Of a DNA stretch of 64,000 nucleotides, positions 27,478 through 35,789 are shown piece after piece. Position numbers and translations under genes: made by a program. Each line of letters begins with the position of its first letter. The stretch's first letter is position 1. Under the pieces are notes generated by a model. That model ran no database searches, had not been told where the DNA came from, and was given only the letters and a program-made list of their open reading frames with translations. Where the stretch lies: positions 239,001 to 303,000 of the forward strand of contig NC_017542.1 in the NCBI RefSeq assembly GCF_000237325.1. The letters are read 5' to 3'. The DNA comes from Paenibacillus polymyxa M1 (lineage in GTDB: Bacteria; Bacillota; Bacilli; Paenibacillales; Paenibacillaceae).

Positions 27478-27777
27478 AACCGTGAGGTGATACAAATGAA
27501 GCAAGTTGGAGATCAATCGCTGTTTTTACCGGAATTTCAAAGATTAATTGGATCGCAAAAATTTGATTTTATGGCTATAAATGAAGATGAAAATGAAATG
27601 GTGATTCGTTTGAGAAAACAAGATGGGTCAGAAAGAATACAGAAGAGGGAACGTTTGTTAAAGGCACTTGAACAGCCAGGTGGGGTATTAAAGCGTTATC
27701 CGGGTGCTTCTGAGGAGCTTCATGCGATTGCGAGACGTGATGAAGAGGATGATCGGGACGGTAGTCACTTTGAGTAG
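27478..27777 (+). CDS. Probable VapB-like antitoxin
   Basis: About 99 residues from the ATG at 27478 (GGGAGGAATG upstream); a longer frame opens at 27388 inside the integrase end. Small, charged, with an acidic C-terminus (ARRDEEDDRDG). The gene overlaps the PIN-domain gene, the standard antitoxin-then-toxin order. The N-terminal DNA-binding fold is not obvious, so the antitoxin call rests mainly on position and size. Confidence 0.5.
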   Translation, partial: NREVIQMKQVGDQSLFLPEFQRLIGSQKFDFMAINEDENEMVIRLRKQDGSERIQKRERLLKALEQPGGVLKRYPGASEELHAIARRDEEDDRDGSHFE

Positions 27778-28192
27778 GTTTTTGCTTGATACAAATGTAT
27801 GTATTTATTGTTTGGACGGAAATCCAAAAATCATTAACTACTTGGGTGATATCATCCGAAATCCCCATAATGAACTGATTTTATCCGTGATTACCGAAGC
27901 AGAGTTATTTTCATCCACAAAGGTATATAATAATCCGTCTTTAAAGGCTGAAATATCCTCATTTATTGATAGCACAGATGAGGTGAAGGAAATAACACGG
28001 GAAATTGCTTGTACCGCTGGAGAGATTAGAGCGTATTTCCACCAAAATCTTGGGAAAAAGATTAAACTGCCTGATGCACTAATTGCAGCCACTGCAATTC
28101 ATTTGAAAGCAACCTTAGTCAGCAATAACGACAGGGATTTTACTGATGCGTTATCAAGGTATGAAACAGTGTATTATAATCCTGTTAAATAA
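27749..28192 (+). CDS. VapC-like PIN-domain ribonuclease toxin
   Basis: About 147 residues from ATG 27749; TTG 27770 and ATG 27704 are alternatives. PIN signatures are clear: RFLLDTNVCIYCL (first Asp), ITEAELF (Glu), KLPDALIAATA (Asp), and LVSNNDRDF (final Asp). The family cleaves RNA with Mg2+, often tRNA. It overlaps the upstream antitoxin gene and sits between the integrase and the attachment site, where such pairs stabilise islands. Confidence 0.8.
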   Translation: MIGTVVTLSRFLLDTNVCIYCLDGNPKIINYLGDIIRNPHNELILSVITEAELFSSTKVYNNPSLKAEISSFIDSTDEVKEITREIACTAGEIRAYFHQNLGKKIKLPDALIAATAIHLKATLVSNNDRDFTDALSRYETVYYNPVK

Positions 28193-28286
28193 AGAAAGTG
28201 GTTGCAGAATGACATCAAGTATTACTGGGGACAGGCTAAAACGTACAATATTTTGATCAAATATCCTGTCCGATTCTGTAGACCAG

Positions 28287-28295
28287 TTGTAGACA
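28287..28295 (+). repeat. TTGTAGACA half-site
   Basis: One of several TTGTAGACA copies around the attachment site; see the palindrome at 28555. Candidate arm-type integrase site. Confidence 0.35.
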
Positions 28296-28420
28296 AGAGG
28301 TGTAAAACATCGTAATTTACGTTGGCTCTCTATAATAAAACATAATAAATTTAGTCTTATAATGCCTTGCTATATAAGGGTTTATAAGACTGAACGATAT
28401 TATTTAATGTGTGATAGAAA

Positions 28421-28486
28421 GTCTGGGACAGGGGTTCGACTCCCCTCGCCTCCATTTAAAAAACCCGCTCATTGAGCGGGTTTTTG
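28421..28486 (+). other. Attachment site: tmRNA (ssrA) 3' end fragment plus its terminator
   Basis: GTCTGGGACA, then the T-arm GGGGTTCGACTCCCC, then TCGCCTCCA matches the 3' end of tmRNA. It is followed by the terminator CCCGCTC-ATT-GAGCGGG with a T run. Nothing upstream resembles the tmRNA 5' acceptor arm, tag codons or pseudoknots, so this is a fragment left by site-specific integration. A shorter copy is at 47493-47519 plus 48811-48831. The intact ssrA should lie left of this window. Confidence 0.8.
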
Positions 28487-28554
28487 CTTTTTATTGAGTT
28501 AAAATTAGGCGAATTGTAGACATAAAATTATTAGGAGCCAAATTGTACTAGGAC

Positions 28555-28575
28555 TTGTAGACATCATGTCTACAA
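28555..28575. repeat. Palindrome TTGTAGACAT/ATGTCTACAA
   Basis: Perfect 21-base palindrome around a central C. Its half TTGTAGACA also occurs at 28287-28295 and 28514-28522, bracketing the ssrA-type junction. This is the arrangement of arm-type sites for tyrosine integrases; a regulator site is the alternative. Confidence 0.45.
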
Positions 28576-28926
28576 ACTTGTATTGTAATAAATTTATACT
28601 TTGGATGGGGTGGTGATCGGCGATTACGTATTGACATGGGCGCATGAGATGTAGAAGAAATGAAAAAGTAGGAAACCATAGCCCCAGCCAGCTGAACGTT
28701 CCTCTGTCGAATGTCCAGCCTAACATTTGTTTTAGGAGAAATGAAGTAACCGTAGCAGAATTACACAAGACACGCTTTTACTCTTCTAAAGGATATATGG
28801 GTATCTGGAAAAAGAGAAGCGAGACAATTGCATGTCTATTTGCTCTTGGATGAGAGTTGCGAGAGCGCTTTATTTTCCGTGAAGGTTAACGTTGACATGT
28901 TTTTCACTCCATCTCTACATGAGAAT

Positions 28927-28983
28927 AGCGATGGTACTGACTTTGGCGTAGTATGACGCATTCGTGGGTACCATTGCTTTGTG
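28927..28983 (+). repeat. Hairpin repeat, copy A
   Basis: GCGATGGTAC...GTACCATTGC enclosing GACTTTGGCGTAG and TGACGCATTCG. It belongs to a four-copy family (others at 38683, 40178 and 41697). No gene is seen from 28587 to 29110 around it. Confidence 0.6.
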
Positions 28984-29123
28984 GTGAGATTATACCGTGG
29001 AATCTGGAAGATAATTATTAAAAATATAGTACAAATGTGCTTATTATGAAATTTATTATTAAAATTTTTAATTTAAATATTAAATTTATTCCTTATTGTA
29101 GCGATAAAGTATATTGAAAGGAG

Positions 29124-29324
29124 GTGTCAGTAAGAATTCTACTGTTAATTCTGTATTTACATAAGGCATTCCCAAATGACGGAAATGTTGTGGGCAAATC
29201 CACTGAAACCGGTGCAGCAAGAGGAGCTGTAACTGGAGGTATTGCTGGCGCAGCCGCTGGTGGAGCAATAACGGGTGGTACACGTTATGGTATCGGTGTG
29301 GCTATTTGGGGTAAAGGTAACTAA
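29124..29324 (+). CDS. Small glycine-zipper peptide, bacteriocin-like
   Basis: 66 residues; GTG start overlapping the end of an AAAGGAGGTG site, so spacing is poor. The C-terminal half is a glycine zipper (GAVTGGIAGAAAGGAITGG) like small membrane-active bacteriocins. The N-terminal 14 residues read oddly hydrophobic, and a different frame directly after the ribosome site reads SKNSTVNSVFT before a stop, so a small frameshift may have damaged the leader. A strong terminator follows at once. The two genes behind it could encode immunity functions. Confidence 0.4.
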   Translation: MSVRILLLILYLHKAFPNDGNVVGKSTETGAARGAVTGGIAGAAAGGAITGGTRYGIGVAIWGKGN

Positions 29325-29336
29325 TTAAAGATGAAT

Positions 29337-29377
29337 CAAAAAACCAATACTGGCTTACTTGAGTATTGGTTTTTTGA
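29337..29377 (+). terminator. Rho-independent terminator
   Basis: Arms AAAAAACCAATACT / AGTATTGGTTTTTT; symmetrical, so it can stop transcription in both directions. Confidence 0.9.
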
Positions 29378-29407
29378 TTTACAGTATAGAAAGGCAGGTG
29401 GACGAAT

Positions 29408-29833
29408 ATGAATATAGAATCTATTACTGTCTGTGAAGATACGACCTCAGATTTTAAACCAATTAATATAACGAATACTTTTTACCCTGAGCAGAGCGGG
29501 TCCGTTCAGGTATTAGTTCAGCTATCCGAAATTCATACGACAACAGATGTAAATTTCCAGTGGTATATTTCTGATGAGCCAGAGGTTCCTCTTGCTACTT
29601 ATACATTCAGCTTAGAGAGAAAAAGTAAAAAGACTAGATATGCAGTGGGGGCGTTGGATTTAAGAGCACTACTACAATTAAAAGAATTTAACATTTTTCA
29701 AAAATGGTTTACTATTATTGAGGTAGAAGATAGTAAACGTCGGGTGGATTTTTTCTTGAAAAAAATGGGTTATGGTCCTAGTACTCTAAGTAACAATTTT
29801 GTCAACGTACCTAGAATTAATCTGAAAGGGTGA
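29408..29833 (+). CDS. Uncharacterised protein
   Basis: 141 residues; ATG preceded by GGCAGGTGGACGAAT. Soluble and strand-rich with the mid-region FQWYISDEPEVPLATYTF. No family recognised. It is followed after nine bases by a small membrane protein gene, so the two form a unit. Confidence 0.5.
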   Translation: MNIESITVCEDTTSDFKPINITNTFYPEQSGSVQVLVQLSEIHTTTDVNFQWYISDEPEVPLATYTFSLERKSKKTRYAVGALDLRALLQLKEFNIFQKWFTIIEVEDSKRRVDFFLKKMGYGPSTLSNNFVNVPRINLKG

Positions 29834-29842
29834 AGAGGACTA

Positions 29843-30037
29843 GTGTCCATTTTATTGCCAATAATTTATATAATAATTGATTTAATTATAGGATATTTGT
29901 TTGCGACAGTGTTTATCTGGATTTCCAATAAAGTGAACAAGACGGGGAAAATGAGCAGCTCCTTTAGAATGAAAGCAACTATTGCTATTGTTTGGACTAT
30001 TCTGGGTGTGTTGATAAGATTAATTTATAAAAATTAA
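29843..30037 (+). CDS. Small two-helix membrane protein
   Basis: 64 residues, GTG start six bases after AGAGGAC. Two predicted membrane helices (residues about 3-28 and 44-61) with a basic loop between. The size and place behind a bacteriocin-like peptide would suit an immunity protein, but no homology supports this. Confidence 0.5.
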   Translation: MSILLPIIYIIIDLIIGYLFATVFIWISNKVNKTGKMSSSFRMKATIAIVWTILGVLIRLIYKN

Positions 30038-30090
30038 ATACTCGCCAACTTTCAATAATGTGGAGTTTTTTTGGGTTGGAAAAAATTCAT

Positions 30091-30606
30091 TTACAGGGTA
30101 AAAGGATCATCCTCTTTTGCACTCTGCATGAACAGAAGGCGTTGCTCCGGTGTAAGGAAAGGGTCTTCTAGCGCGATGTAATAAGGATCGGCTAACTCGT
30201 TCACCCAACGCAAGGCATCTGCAATTTCTCCGCCATGAAATACAGGGCTGTCTGACAGTGCTTCGTCCTCTTTTGCAATATCTACAATTCCGGTATCCTG
30301 GTCTATTGTCACACATAGATTCGTACCGTCCACGTATCTGTTTGTCCCATTCCGATGGGTTGTTCTGATGATCATACGCACAAAAAAGGCCTGTTCGGGA
30401 TGGAGCACTTCATGCTCTTCCAAACAGGCGGGTAGAAGCTGTTTTTGATTGTGGGTGAACGGCCTAACCGCAAGCGCCATGATCCAAGTGTTTCCGTACG
30501 ATTCAGGATTATTTACAACGTCCCCGTTGTATTCAATGACCTCTTTTAGCTTGTTCAGTATGTTTTCCTCATTTGCCTTTAAACTTCTGCTTGTTCTTTT
30601 AGCCAC
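30091..30606 (-). CDS. Uncharacterised protein, paired with the upstream gene
   Basis: 171 residues. No family recognised; soluble, acidic C-terminus. The start overlaps the end of the upstream gene (30579-30974) by 28 bases, so the two are translationally coupled. Coupled pairs of this sort in Paenibacillus often derive from toxin/immunity loci, but no toxin motif is visible. Confidence 0.55.
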   Translation of the reverse strand: MAKRTSRSLKANEENILNKLKEVIEYNGDVVNNPESYGNTWIMALAVRPFTHNQKQLLPACLEEHEVLHPEQAFFVRMIIRTTHRNGTNRYVDGTNLCVTIDQDTGIVDIAKEDEALSDSPVFHGGEIADALRWVNELADPYYIALEDPFLTPEQRLLFMQSAKEDDPFTL

Positions 30607-30974
30607 TGTTCGGCCTCCTTGTGGTGAATTCCGACTTGTGTGAACAGGGTGATGATATAGTCGTTGGTGTTCATGACGGCGATTTTGTAGATTTGGGTGT
30701 TGCCGAGGTCGTACAACTCGACGTATTCAGGGCAAATACCGAAAAGTCCGTCGTCTTCTCGTCTAAAACCTACGAGGGTAAGATCGTGTAGGTTATCCCC
30801 TGCTTCTAGTATGAAGATAGGACCGGAAGGCTGGAGGGAAAAATACGGATCATCTTGGTCATGGAATGAGTTGCGAAACTGAGTGAAGTATTCTTGGATG
30901 TGTTTTAAAAAAGAGGGGGAAAGCGAAGAGTGTTGCAGTGAGTCGATGTCTTGCTGGGTCTGTATAATACGCAT
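30579..30974 (-). CDS. Uncharacterised SMI1/KNR4-like small protein
   Basis: 131 residues; ATG after TTAGGAGGTTACATT. The patterns SFLKHIQEYFTQF, LTLVGFRREDDGLFGI and VELYDLGNTQIYKIAV give a weak resemblance to SMI1/KNR4-type immunity proteins, but this is not firm. First gene of a two-gene unit. The interval 30975-31250 behind the RiPP cluster shows no gene. Confidence 0.5.
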   Translation of the reverse strand: MRIIQTQQDIDSLQHSSLSPSFLKHIQEYFTQFRNSFHDQDDPYFSLQPSGPIFILEAGDNLHDLTLVGFRREDDGLFGICPEYVELYDLGNTQIYKIAVMNTNDYIITLFTQVGIHHKEAEQWLKEQAEV

Positions 30975-31250
30975 AATGTAACCTCCTAAAAGAAAATAAG
31001 ACCATCAATAGATGGCCTTTCAAAGTAATAATATCTATTTTATTTTATAATAAAGGCATTTTTGTGATATTTAACCAGGATTATTCCAAAAAGAGTGGTT
31101 TGAATCTAGAAAAAAGTTGAAGTAGGTTTTACTGTAAAATGCCATGAGAGAAAATGAGAATGTATATTAAGAGGTTATCTTAATTCAGCCTACCTTAAAA
31201 TACAAATTAAACGAGCCTTCTCCCTCTATATAAGAGCTTGTATATTAAAT

Positions 31251-33485
31251 TTAGTTAGCAATTGGTTTCATAGTTATAACACCAAAGTCAATTGCTTCTT
31301 CTAAAAATTTTCTAATCTCAGATTCAGTTATATCTAAATCAGACAAAATTTCTTTCAAAGATTGTTCCCCGTTTATTTTCCTTAAAACCCGTAACCACTG
31401 CCCGGCTTCATCTTCAGAAAGAGCGTATGTAAGATGGTTATCCACAACTAAATAGGCATGATTATCTTTTTGAATGTCATCTCGTTGCACCAAAAATACT
31501 TCTGGAGCAAATAAAGGAATGTCCTCTAATTTAATTGCTTCACGGCGTTTGGATAATTTCAAGTGAATTTCTTCTTCGTTTTTCTCCCAGTTTTCAATAG
31601 GATGGTTAGAAAGAATAATAAAATTGTCTGAGTCTTCATACTTAACATTCGTTTGCTCAACCATGTGCTGCAATAAACCCATATTTACTATACGGAGAAA
31701 ATATTCCATATTAGTTACCTCTGGGTCTTGTGATAGCTGCTGAGCTATTGAGAAGAAAGCATCAGTATCGATAAAATCAGAAAATTTGGAGGAAGCCACT
31801 GCTTCTTCAAGTAATACGCTCTTCTGTTTTAATAAGAGATCCAGCATCATACGAAGTGTAAACCTTGCATCTTCACCATAAAAGAATGGTACTTTAGATC
31901 TCTTATATAATTCTGAGGGGAGTCGGTTTTGAATGCCTGATCGTAGTAATTTTTTATCCCAAAAAAGTCCCTTTCGCCTAGCGGACGGGATAGATAGAGC
32001 AAATTCAACAATTCGGTGATCGAGAAAGGGTACACGATTTTCAATACTATTACCCGCAGCTATTCTATCCTCAAGCCAACAATTATACATTTGGATATCT
32101 CTAAACTTCGTTAATATGTAGGCTTCCCAAGAACTTTCCCTACGAACCTCACTGCTCTTAGATAAAATAAATTTCTCTGAGAGTGGTGATTGCTCAAAGT
32201 GTTCTTCCCAGACAAAGAGTTTAGATGGTAAATTACTCATGTATCTTCCCATTTCTAGACGGTTAAGATTTTTTGTAAACCCTTCCCAATTATTCTCCCA
32301 AGCAGGAGCTAAAACACTACTGTAACCACCGTTAAATTCATCACTTCCCTGACCAGTTAAAATTACTTTTAGATCGGGGCAAACAGAGCGAGCATAGCGA
32401 TGTAAATGGAATTTGTACAACTGCTCTGGACCACAAAGTGGTGATTCACATAACCATAACAATTTTCTCCAATGGTTTGGTTCGAAGTCATTCTCATCCC
32501 AATGAAATAAGACTTGATGATTTGGAAGTCCTAAGTACTTAGCAGTAATATGTGCATACTTAGCATCTTCATTCGTTAGGGTGCTCTGGCTTAACACTGA
32601 AAATGTATGGATATTTTGTCGCTCTGATGTTATTGCAGCAATGGACGCCGAATCGATCCCCCCGCTTAGGAATAATCCAATTTCAACATCACTTTGCAAA
32701 CACTTTTGGACCGAATCTTCAAGTAAATTGGCATAATAATTAATAATTTCTTGATCGCTGAGTTCTGCAAATGATTGATTATTGTTCGCTAATAAATCCC
32801 AATAGCGAATTTGCTTCCAACTGCCCTTCTTAACGTCGACTTCTACTGCACATCCAGCTGGTAAATGCTCTATCCCTTCAAAAAATGAAGAAGGATCCGA
32901 TAGATCAGTTGCGGTATAGCCACTCAACCATGGATCAGTTAAAGCTTTATTCCAATCAAGAGATCGTGGACAATCGGGATATTTCATCAATGATTTTATT
33001 TCCGAAGCAAATACCAATCTCTCACGGTTAGCAGTAAAAAATAATGGCTTGATCCCAAAACGGTCCCGTGCTATAAACATTTTTTGCTTCCGAGAATCCC
33101 AAAGAGCAAATGCATACATACCAATTAAATCTTGAAGTAGATCTATTCCTTTCTCTTCATACAAATGCAAGATAATTTCGCAATCTGAATTAGTTTTGTA
33201 TTGATGCCTTGAAGATAATTTTGCTCTTAACTCCGTACTGTTATAAATCTCCCCATTAGCAATTAGCACAATTGTACCGTCCTCATTTGTAAGAGGTTGC
33301 TTTCCTCCATTAATATCTACAATTGAAAGCCTACGGAAAGCGAAACCCAAAGGTCCTTTTATAAAGAATTGTTCATCATCAGGTCCTCTATATGAAATTT
33401 CTTCGGCCATATTTTGCAATATAGTATCTACATTTTGGGATAAAGAGGTACCGTCTAATCTAACTACACCAGCAATTCCACACAT
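31251..33485 (-). CDS. Asparagine synthetase-like peptide-modifying enzyme with C-terminal winged-helix extension
   Basis: 744 residues; GGAGG precedes the ATG by nine bases. The N-terminal class II glutaminase starts MCGIAGV, so Cys2 is exposed after Met removal; RGPDD, RRLSIVD and NGEIYN complete the site. The synthetase domain has the pyrophosphate loop SGGIDS (about 272-277) and LTGQGSDEFNGGY. Housekeeping AsnB and lasso cyclases are about 600-650 residues; here a tail of about 80 residues (AYLVVDNHLTYALSEDEAGQWLRVL, then SLKEILSDLDITESEIRKFLEEAIDFGVI) looks like a PqqD-type winged helix. By context it acts on the 22-residue precursors: lactam formation as in lasso cyclases, or true amidation using glutamine ammonia, which intact Cys2 favours. 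Confidence 0.8.
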   Translation of the reverse strand: MCGIAGVVRLDGTSLSQNVDTILQNMAEEISYRGPDDEQFFIKGPLGFAFRRLSIVDINGGKQPLTNEDGTIVLIANGEIYNSTELRAKLSSRHQYKTNSDCEIILHLYEEKGIDLLQDLIGMYAFALWDSRKQKMFIARDRFGIKPLFFTANRERLVFASEIKSLMKYPDCPRSLDWNKALTDPWLSGYTATDLSDPSSFFEGIEHLPAGCAVEVDVKKGSWKQIRYWDLLANNNQSFAELSDQEIINYYANLLEDSVQKCLQSDVEIGLFLSGGIDSASIAAITSERQNIHTFSVLSQSTLTNEDAKYAHITAKYLGLPNHQVLFHWDENDFEPNHWRKLLWLCESPLCGPEQLYKFHLHRYARSVCPDLKVILTGQGSDEFNGGYSSVLAPAWENNWEGFTKNLNRLEMGRYMSNLPSKLFVWEEHFEQSPLSEKFILSKSSEVRRESSWEAYILTKFRDIQMYNCWLEDRIAAGNSIENRVPFLDHRIVEFALSIPSARRKGLFWDKKLLRSGIQNRLPSELYKRSKVPFFYGEDARFTLRMMLDLLLKQKSVLLEEAVASSKFSDFIDTDAFFSIAQQLSQDPEVTNMEYFLRIVNMGLLQHMVEQTNVKYEDSDNFIILSNHPIENWEKNEEEIHLKLSKRREAIKLEDIPLFAPEVFLVQRDDIQKDNHAYLVVDNHLTYALSEDEAGQWLRVLRKINGEQSLKEILSDLDITESEIRKFLEEAIDFGVITMKPIAN

Positions 33486-33593
33486 AGTACAAATCCTCCA
33501 TAATATTTTTTTGTAGATTAATACTAGGGATAGTACATTATCAGAGCTATTTCAGAGAGTCATGAGTTAACCACTTTCCATTTAAAATAAGAA

Positions 33594-34100
33594 TTATATA
33601 ATAGTGCCCTTTTTGCATATCAATGCTTGTTCTATTCCATTTTTATGAGAAATTTTTAGAGTTATCCCAAGACGATCTGCTTTGGAGCAAGCAAGTGACT
33701 GTACATATTTTACAATCTCTTCAGGTTCCATATCAAAATAGAAACAAGCTTCGGTTGGTTGATTTAACCACCATGAAGTACTTTGAACTTCATAATTACC
33801 ATTTTCGTGGATAAAAACTTCGATATTTTCATATAATAGGCTACGTCCTATTACAAAATCTTGTAAAAACAACTTTGTGTTGCCCGATCCAAATTTCAAT
33901 AAAGTTTCCTCATAATAACCACGCTCTTCAAAATGTCTGTGAATCCAATTCACTAAATCTTGATGTTGCATATGATGGTCGCGTGCGAGCGCGACCATCA
34001 TTATAATATAATTAAATATTCCACTAGCACGCTCTTTAGCAAGATCATTATTATATTCAGGGACTAGTTGTCTCAATTCATCAATAGTAAGTTTTCGCAT
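33594..34100 (-). CDS. Uncharacterised RiPP-cluster protein in the position of a B2 protease
   Basis: 168 residues. In lasso clusters this slot encodes the B2 cysteine protease, but the Cys/His/Asp pattern of that transglutaminase-like fold is absent. The helical N-terminus (IFNYIIMMVALARDHHM) and the C-terminal pattern ACFYFDM, ACSKADRLGITL, NGIEQALICK give a faint resemblance to L-2-amino-thiazoline-4-carboxylic acid hydrolase-like proteins. I do not rely on that. It starts 16 bases after the PqqD-like gene and precedes the asparagine synthetase-like gene. Confidence 0.6.
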   Translation of the reverse strand: MRKLTIDELRQLVPEYNNDLAKERASGIFNYIIMMVALARDHHMQHQDLVNWIHRHFEERGYYEETLLKFGSGNTKLFLQDFVIGRSLLYENIEVFIHENGNYEVQSTSWWLNQPTEACFYFDMEPEEIVKYVQSLACSKADRLGITLKISHKNGIEQALICKKGTII

Positions 34101-34116
34101 AATGAATACTCAGCAC

Positions 34117-34380
34117 CTATTCAACTAGAATAATATTTTTTTCAATTAAACCTTGAACTAGTTCAACGGAATCACCTAATATCGTTTGGTAATCTACCTC
34201 ATATTCTTTTACCATATCTTTGCATATTTCAGCTAAAGTACGTATTCCATCAATTCGTTCAAACAGATTTGTTGCTACCTCGTTTAGGGTAATTCCAGGT
34301 TCGATAATAGTACTTTTAAGGTAATTGCGAGTAGATATATCAGGATTTTTTCTTAAAATTGTATTTTCATTAAAGTTCAT
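34117..34380 (-). CDS. PqqD-family RiPP recognition protein (lasso B1-like)
   Basis: 87 residues; AGGAGGATAATCT before the ATG. The PqqD fold pattern is clear: an N-terminal strand pair (TIIEPGITLNEVATNLFERIDG) and helices RTLAEICKDMVKEYE and ILGDSVELVQGLIEKNII. PqqD/B1 proteins bind the leader peptide through its YxxP motif and deliver it to the modifying enzymes. The precursors at 35192-35378 carry YKKP at the expected place. Confidence 0.85.
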   Translation of the reverse strand: MNFNENTILRKNPDISTRNYLKSTIIEPGITLNEVATNLFERIDGIRTLAEICKDMVKEYEVDYQTILGDSVELVQGLIEKNIILVE

Positions 34381-34418
34381 TAGATTATCCTCCTAAAAAA
34401 TAGATTGTATGATAAACA

Positions 34419-35123
34419 TCACTTTTTACAAGCTGTCAGTATCCAATTTTCGGTGTTAGCTTCCGCCTCGACCTCAGGAATATGCAGGTCCTCCAAAACT
34501 TCAATACAATCAGCAATATCTTCTTCATTGAACTTAAAAAGATTAAGTTCAAAATCTACTATACCAGCTTCATGTATCATCTCTTCAATTTTTGACATTG
34601 AATAGCTTTCCTCAAAGGCTTCACGAATAAAACGGAAATACTCTGGCTCAGGAATAGAACGCTTAAGTGCATTAAGTGTATCTTTATTATTAGGCAGCGT
34701 ATCAATAATAATTAACAATCCATTTGGAGACAATACCCTGTAGCATTCTAACAACGCTCTTACAGGGTTTTCCCAATGATGTAAACAAGAGTATGAAACC
34801 ACCAAATCCGCGTAATTATCCGGGTAGATTTGATTATGTACGTCAATTACATCAAAATGGACCGATTTAGAAAGACCACGTTCTTCAACCAGTCTCCGCG
34901 CCAAGTCATGCATTGCTGGATTAATGTCAACAGCATGTACATTCGCCTTTAAGCGTTCTGCAAGTTCAACCGTTAAGTATCCAGGCCCAGTGCCCATGTC
35001 AATAACCACTCCACCTTTTCGCTCGTATAAACGAGATATATGGGCACCTAAAAGTGGATAAAGATGAGGTTGATACTTTTTTATGAATTTATTATAGGTT
35101 TGGCACTCTTCAGCTGTAATCAT
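34419..35123 (-). CDS. SAM-dependent methyltransferase
   Basis: 234 residues from the ATG at 35123, which has AGGAGGCC seven bases before it; a frame extension to 35159 lacks a site. Class I motifs: VVIDMGTGPGYLT (motif I), VHAVDINPAM (acidic end of strand 2), VVSYSCLHHWENP (motif IV area), and LSPNGLLIIID. It lies 69 bases after the second precursor, so it is the first modifying enzyme of the RiPP operon. Target unknown; candidates are the peptide carboxylates, the Asp side chain or the His ring. Confidence 0.85.
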   Translation of the reverse strand: MITAEECQTYNKFIKKYQPHLYPLLGAHISRLYERKGGVVIDMGTGPGYLTVELAERLKANVHAVDINPAMHDLARRLVEERGLSKSVHFDVIDVHNQIYPDNYADLVVSYSCLHHWENPVRALLECYRVLSPNGLLIIIDTLPNNKDTLNALKRSIPEPEYFRFIREAFEESYSMSKIEEMIHEAGIVDFELNLFKFNEEDIADCIEVLEDLHIPEVEAEANTENWILTACKK

Positions 35124-35191
35124 AGTCTGGCCTCCTAAAGACATATAACGTGAGCGCAAAATACGCTCACGTTGAGTTTAGATAGGGTTAA

Positions 35192-35260
35192 TTAATGTCC
35201 ACCATCCATTGTCATACGACGCAATTCCAATGCACGAGGCTTTTTGTACACTTTTTTCAT
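35192..35260 (-). CDS. RiPP precursor peptide 2 (22 residues, lasso-type leader, predicted core DGGH)
   Basis: A 22-residue frame with TTGGAGGTG seven bases before the ATG. It begins MKKVYKKPRALEL and ends MTMDGGH. The layout matches lasso leaders of Paenibacillus (MKKxYxKPxLExL...TM): YxxP for PqqD binding, leucines downstream, and Thr two residues before the expected cut after Met18. That leaves only Asp-Gly-Gly-His as core, far shorter than any lasso core. The protein is identical to precursor 1, with one synonymous base change. Confidence 0.8.
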   Translation of the reverse strand: MKKVYKKPRALELRRMTMDGGH

Positions 35261-35309
35261 ATTATTCACCTCCAAGAATATATTTCAGATTTAAAATTGC
35301 CGTAACCTC

Positions 35310-35378
35310 TTAATGTCCACCATCCATTGTCATACGACGCAATTCTAATGCACGAGGCTTTTTGTACACTTTTTTCAT
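35310..35378 (-). CDS. RiPP precursor peptide 1 (identical 22 residues)
   Basis: The promoter-proximal copy, with AAAGGAGGTG five bases before the ATG. The amino acid sequence is the same as at 35192-35260. The two copies differ at one third-codon base (Leu11), and the duplicated DNA covers the coding region and ribosome site but not the rest of the spacer. Two copies with strong sites imply high precursor dose, usual for RiPP operons. Confidence 0.8.
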   Translation of the reverse strand: MKKVYKKPRALELRRMTMDGGH

Positions 35379-35394
35379 ATTTTTCACCTCCTTT

Positions 35395-35425
35395 CTGGAA
35401 ATTATAAAGATATCATAATTTCCAG
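35395..35425. promoter_or_regulatory. 11-bp palindrome in the RiPP operon leader
   Basis: CTGGAAATTAT and ATAATTTCCAG are perfect arms around a nine-base spacer, immediately upstream of the first precursor's ribosome site. Minus-strand TATAAT lies just beyond (35426-35431). It may be an operator next to the -10 box or an mRNA-stabilising 5' hairpin. The remainder of 35432-35789 is AT-rich and must hold the divergent promoters. Confidence 0.5.
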
Positions 35426-35789
35426 GTAATTATAAACTCGATTTTGAAATTTATTCTAATATATACATTTATAATAATGTATTATTGCTTTTATCTTCTT
35501 CTATTTTACCTTTTTTAGTAAGTGGGAAACATTATAACGATAGAATTCATTTTTATTTTTTTGAATATATGTCATTTTCAGCTTTAATTTTTCCTTATAC
35601 TGGTGATTATTATCATATACAATGATTTTTTTGTCAATATATAGTTTTTTCGATCTGAAAATTTCCGTTAAATTTATTAGTTTCAAAAAAATAGAATTAT
35701 AAAGGTAATAAATTACTTTATTGACTATTCTAATTTTAGGAAGTATATTTGTCTCTGTAAACTATCCATAATTTGGGGAGGCTTAAGAA

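Noticed and set aside
28193..28454. A complete tmRNA gene ending at 28454
   Set aside because: Only the T-arm and 3' acceptor strand are present; no 5' acceptor arm, tag peptide codons or pseudoknots upstream.
28644..28853. 69-residue frame right of the first junction
   Set aside because: No ribosome site and no recognisable protein pattern.
35192..35378. A classical lasso peptide
   Set aside because: The predicted core has four residues, with no Asp or Glu at position 7-9 for the ring and no tail to thread; no B2 protease or ABC exporter is present.
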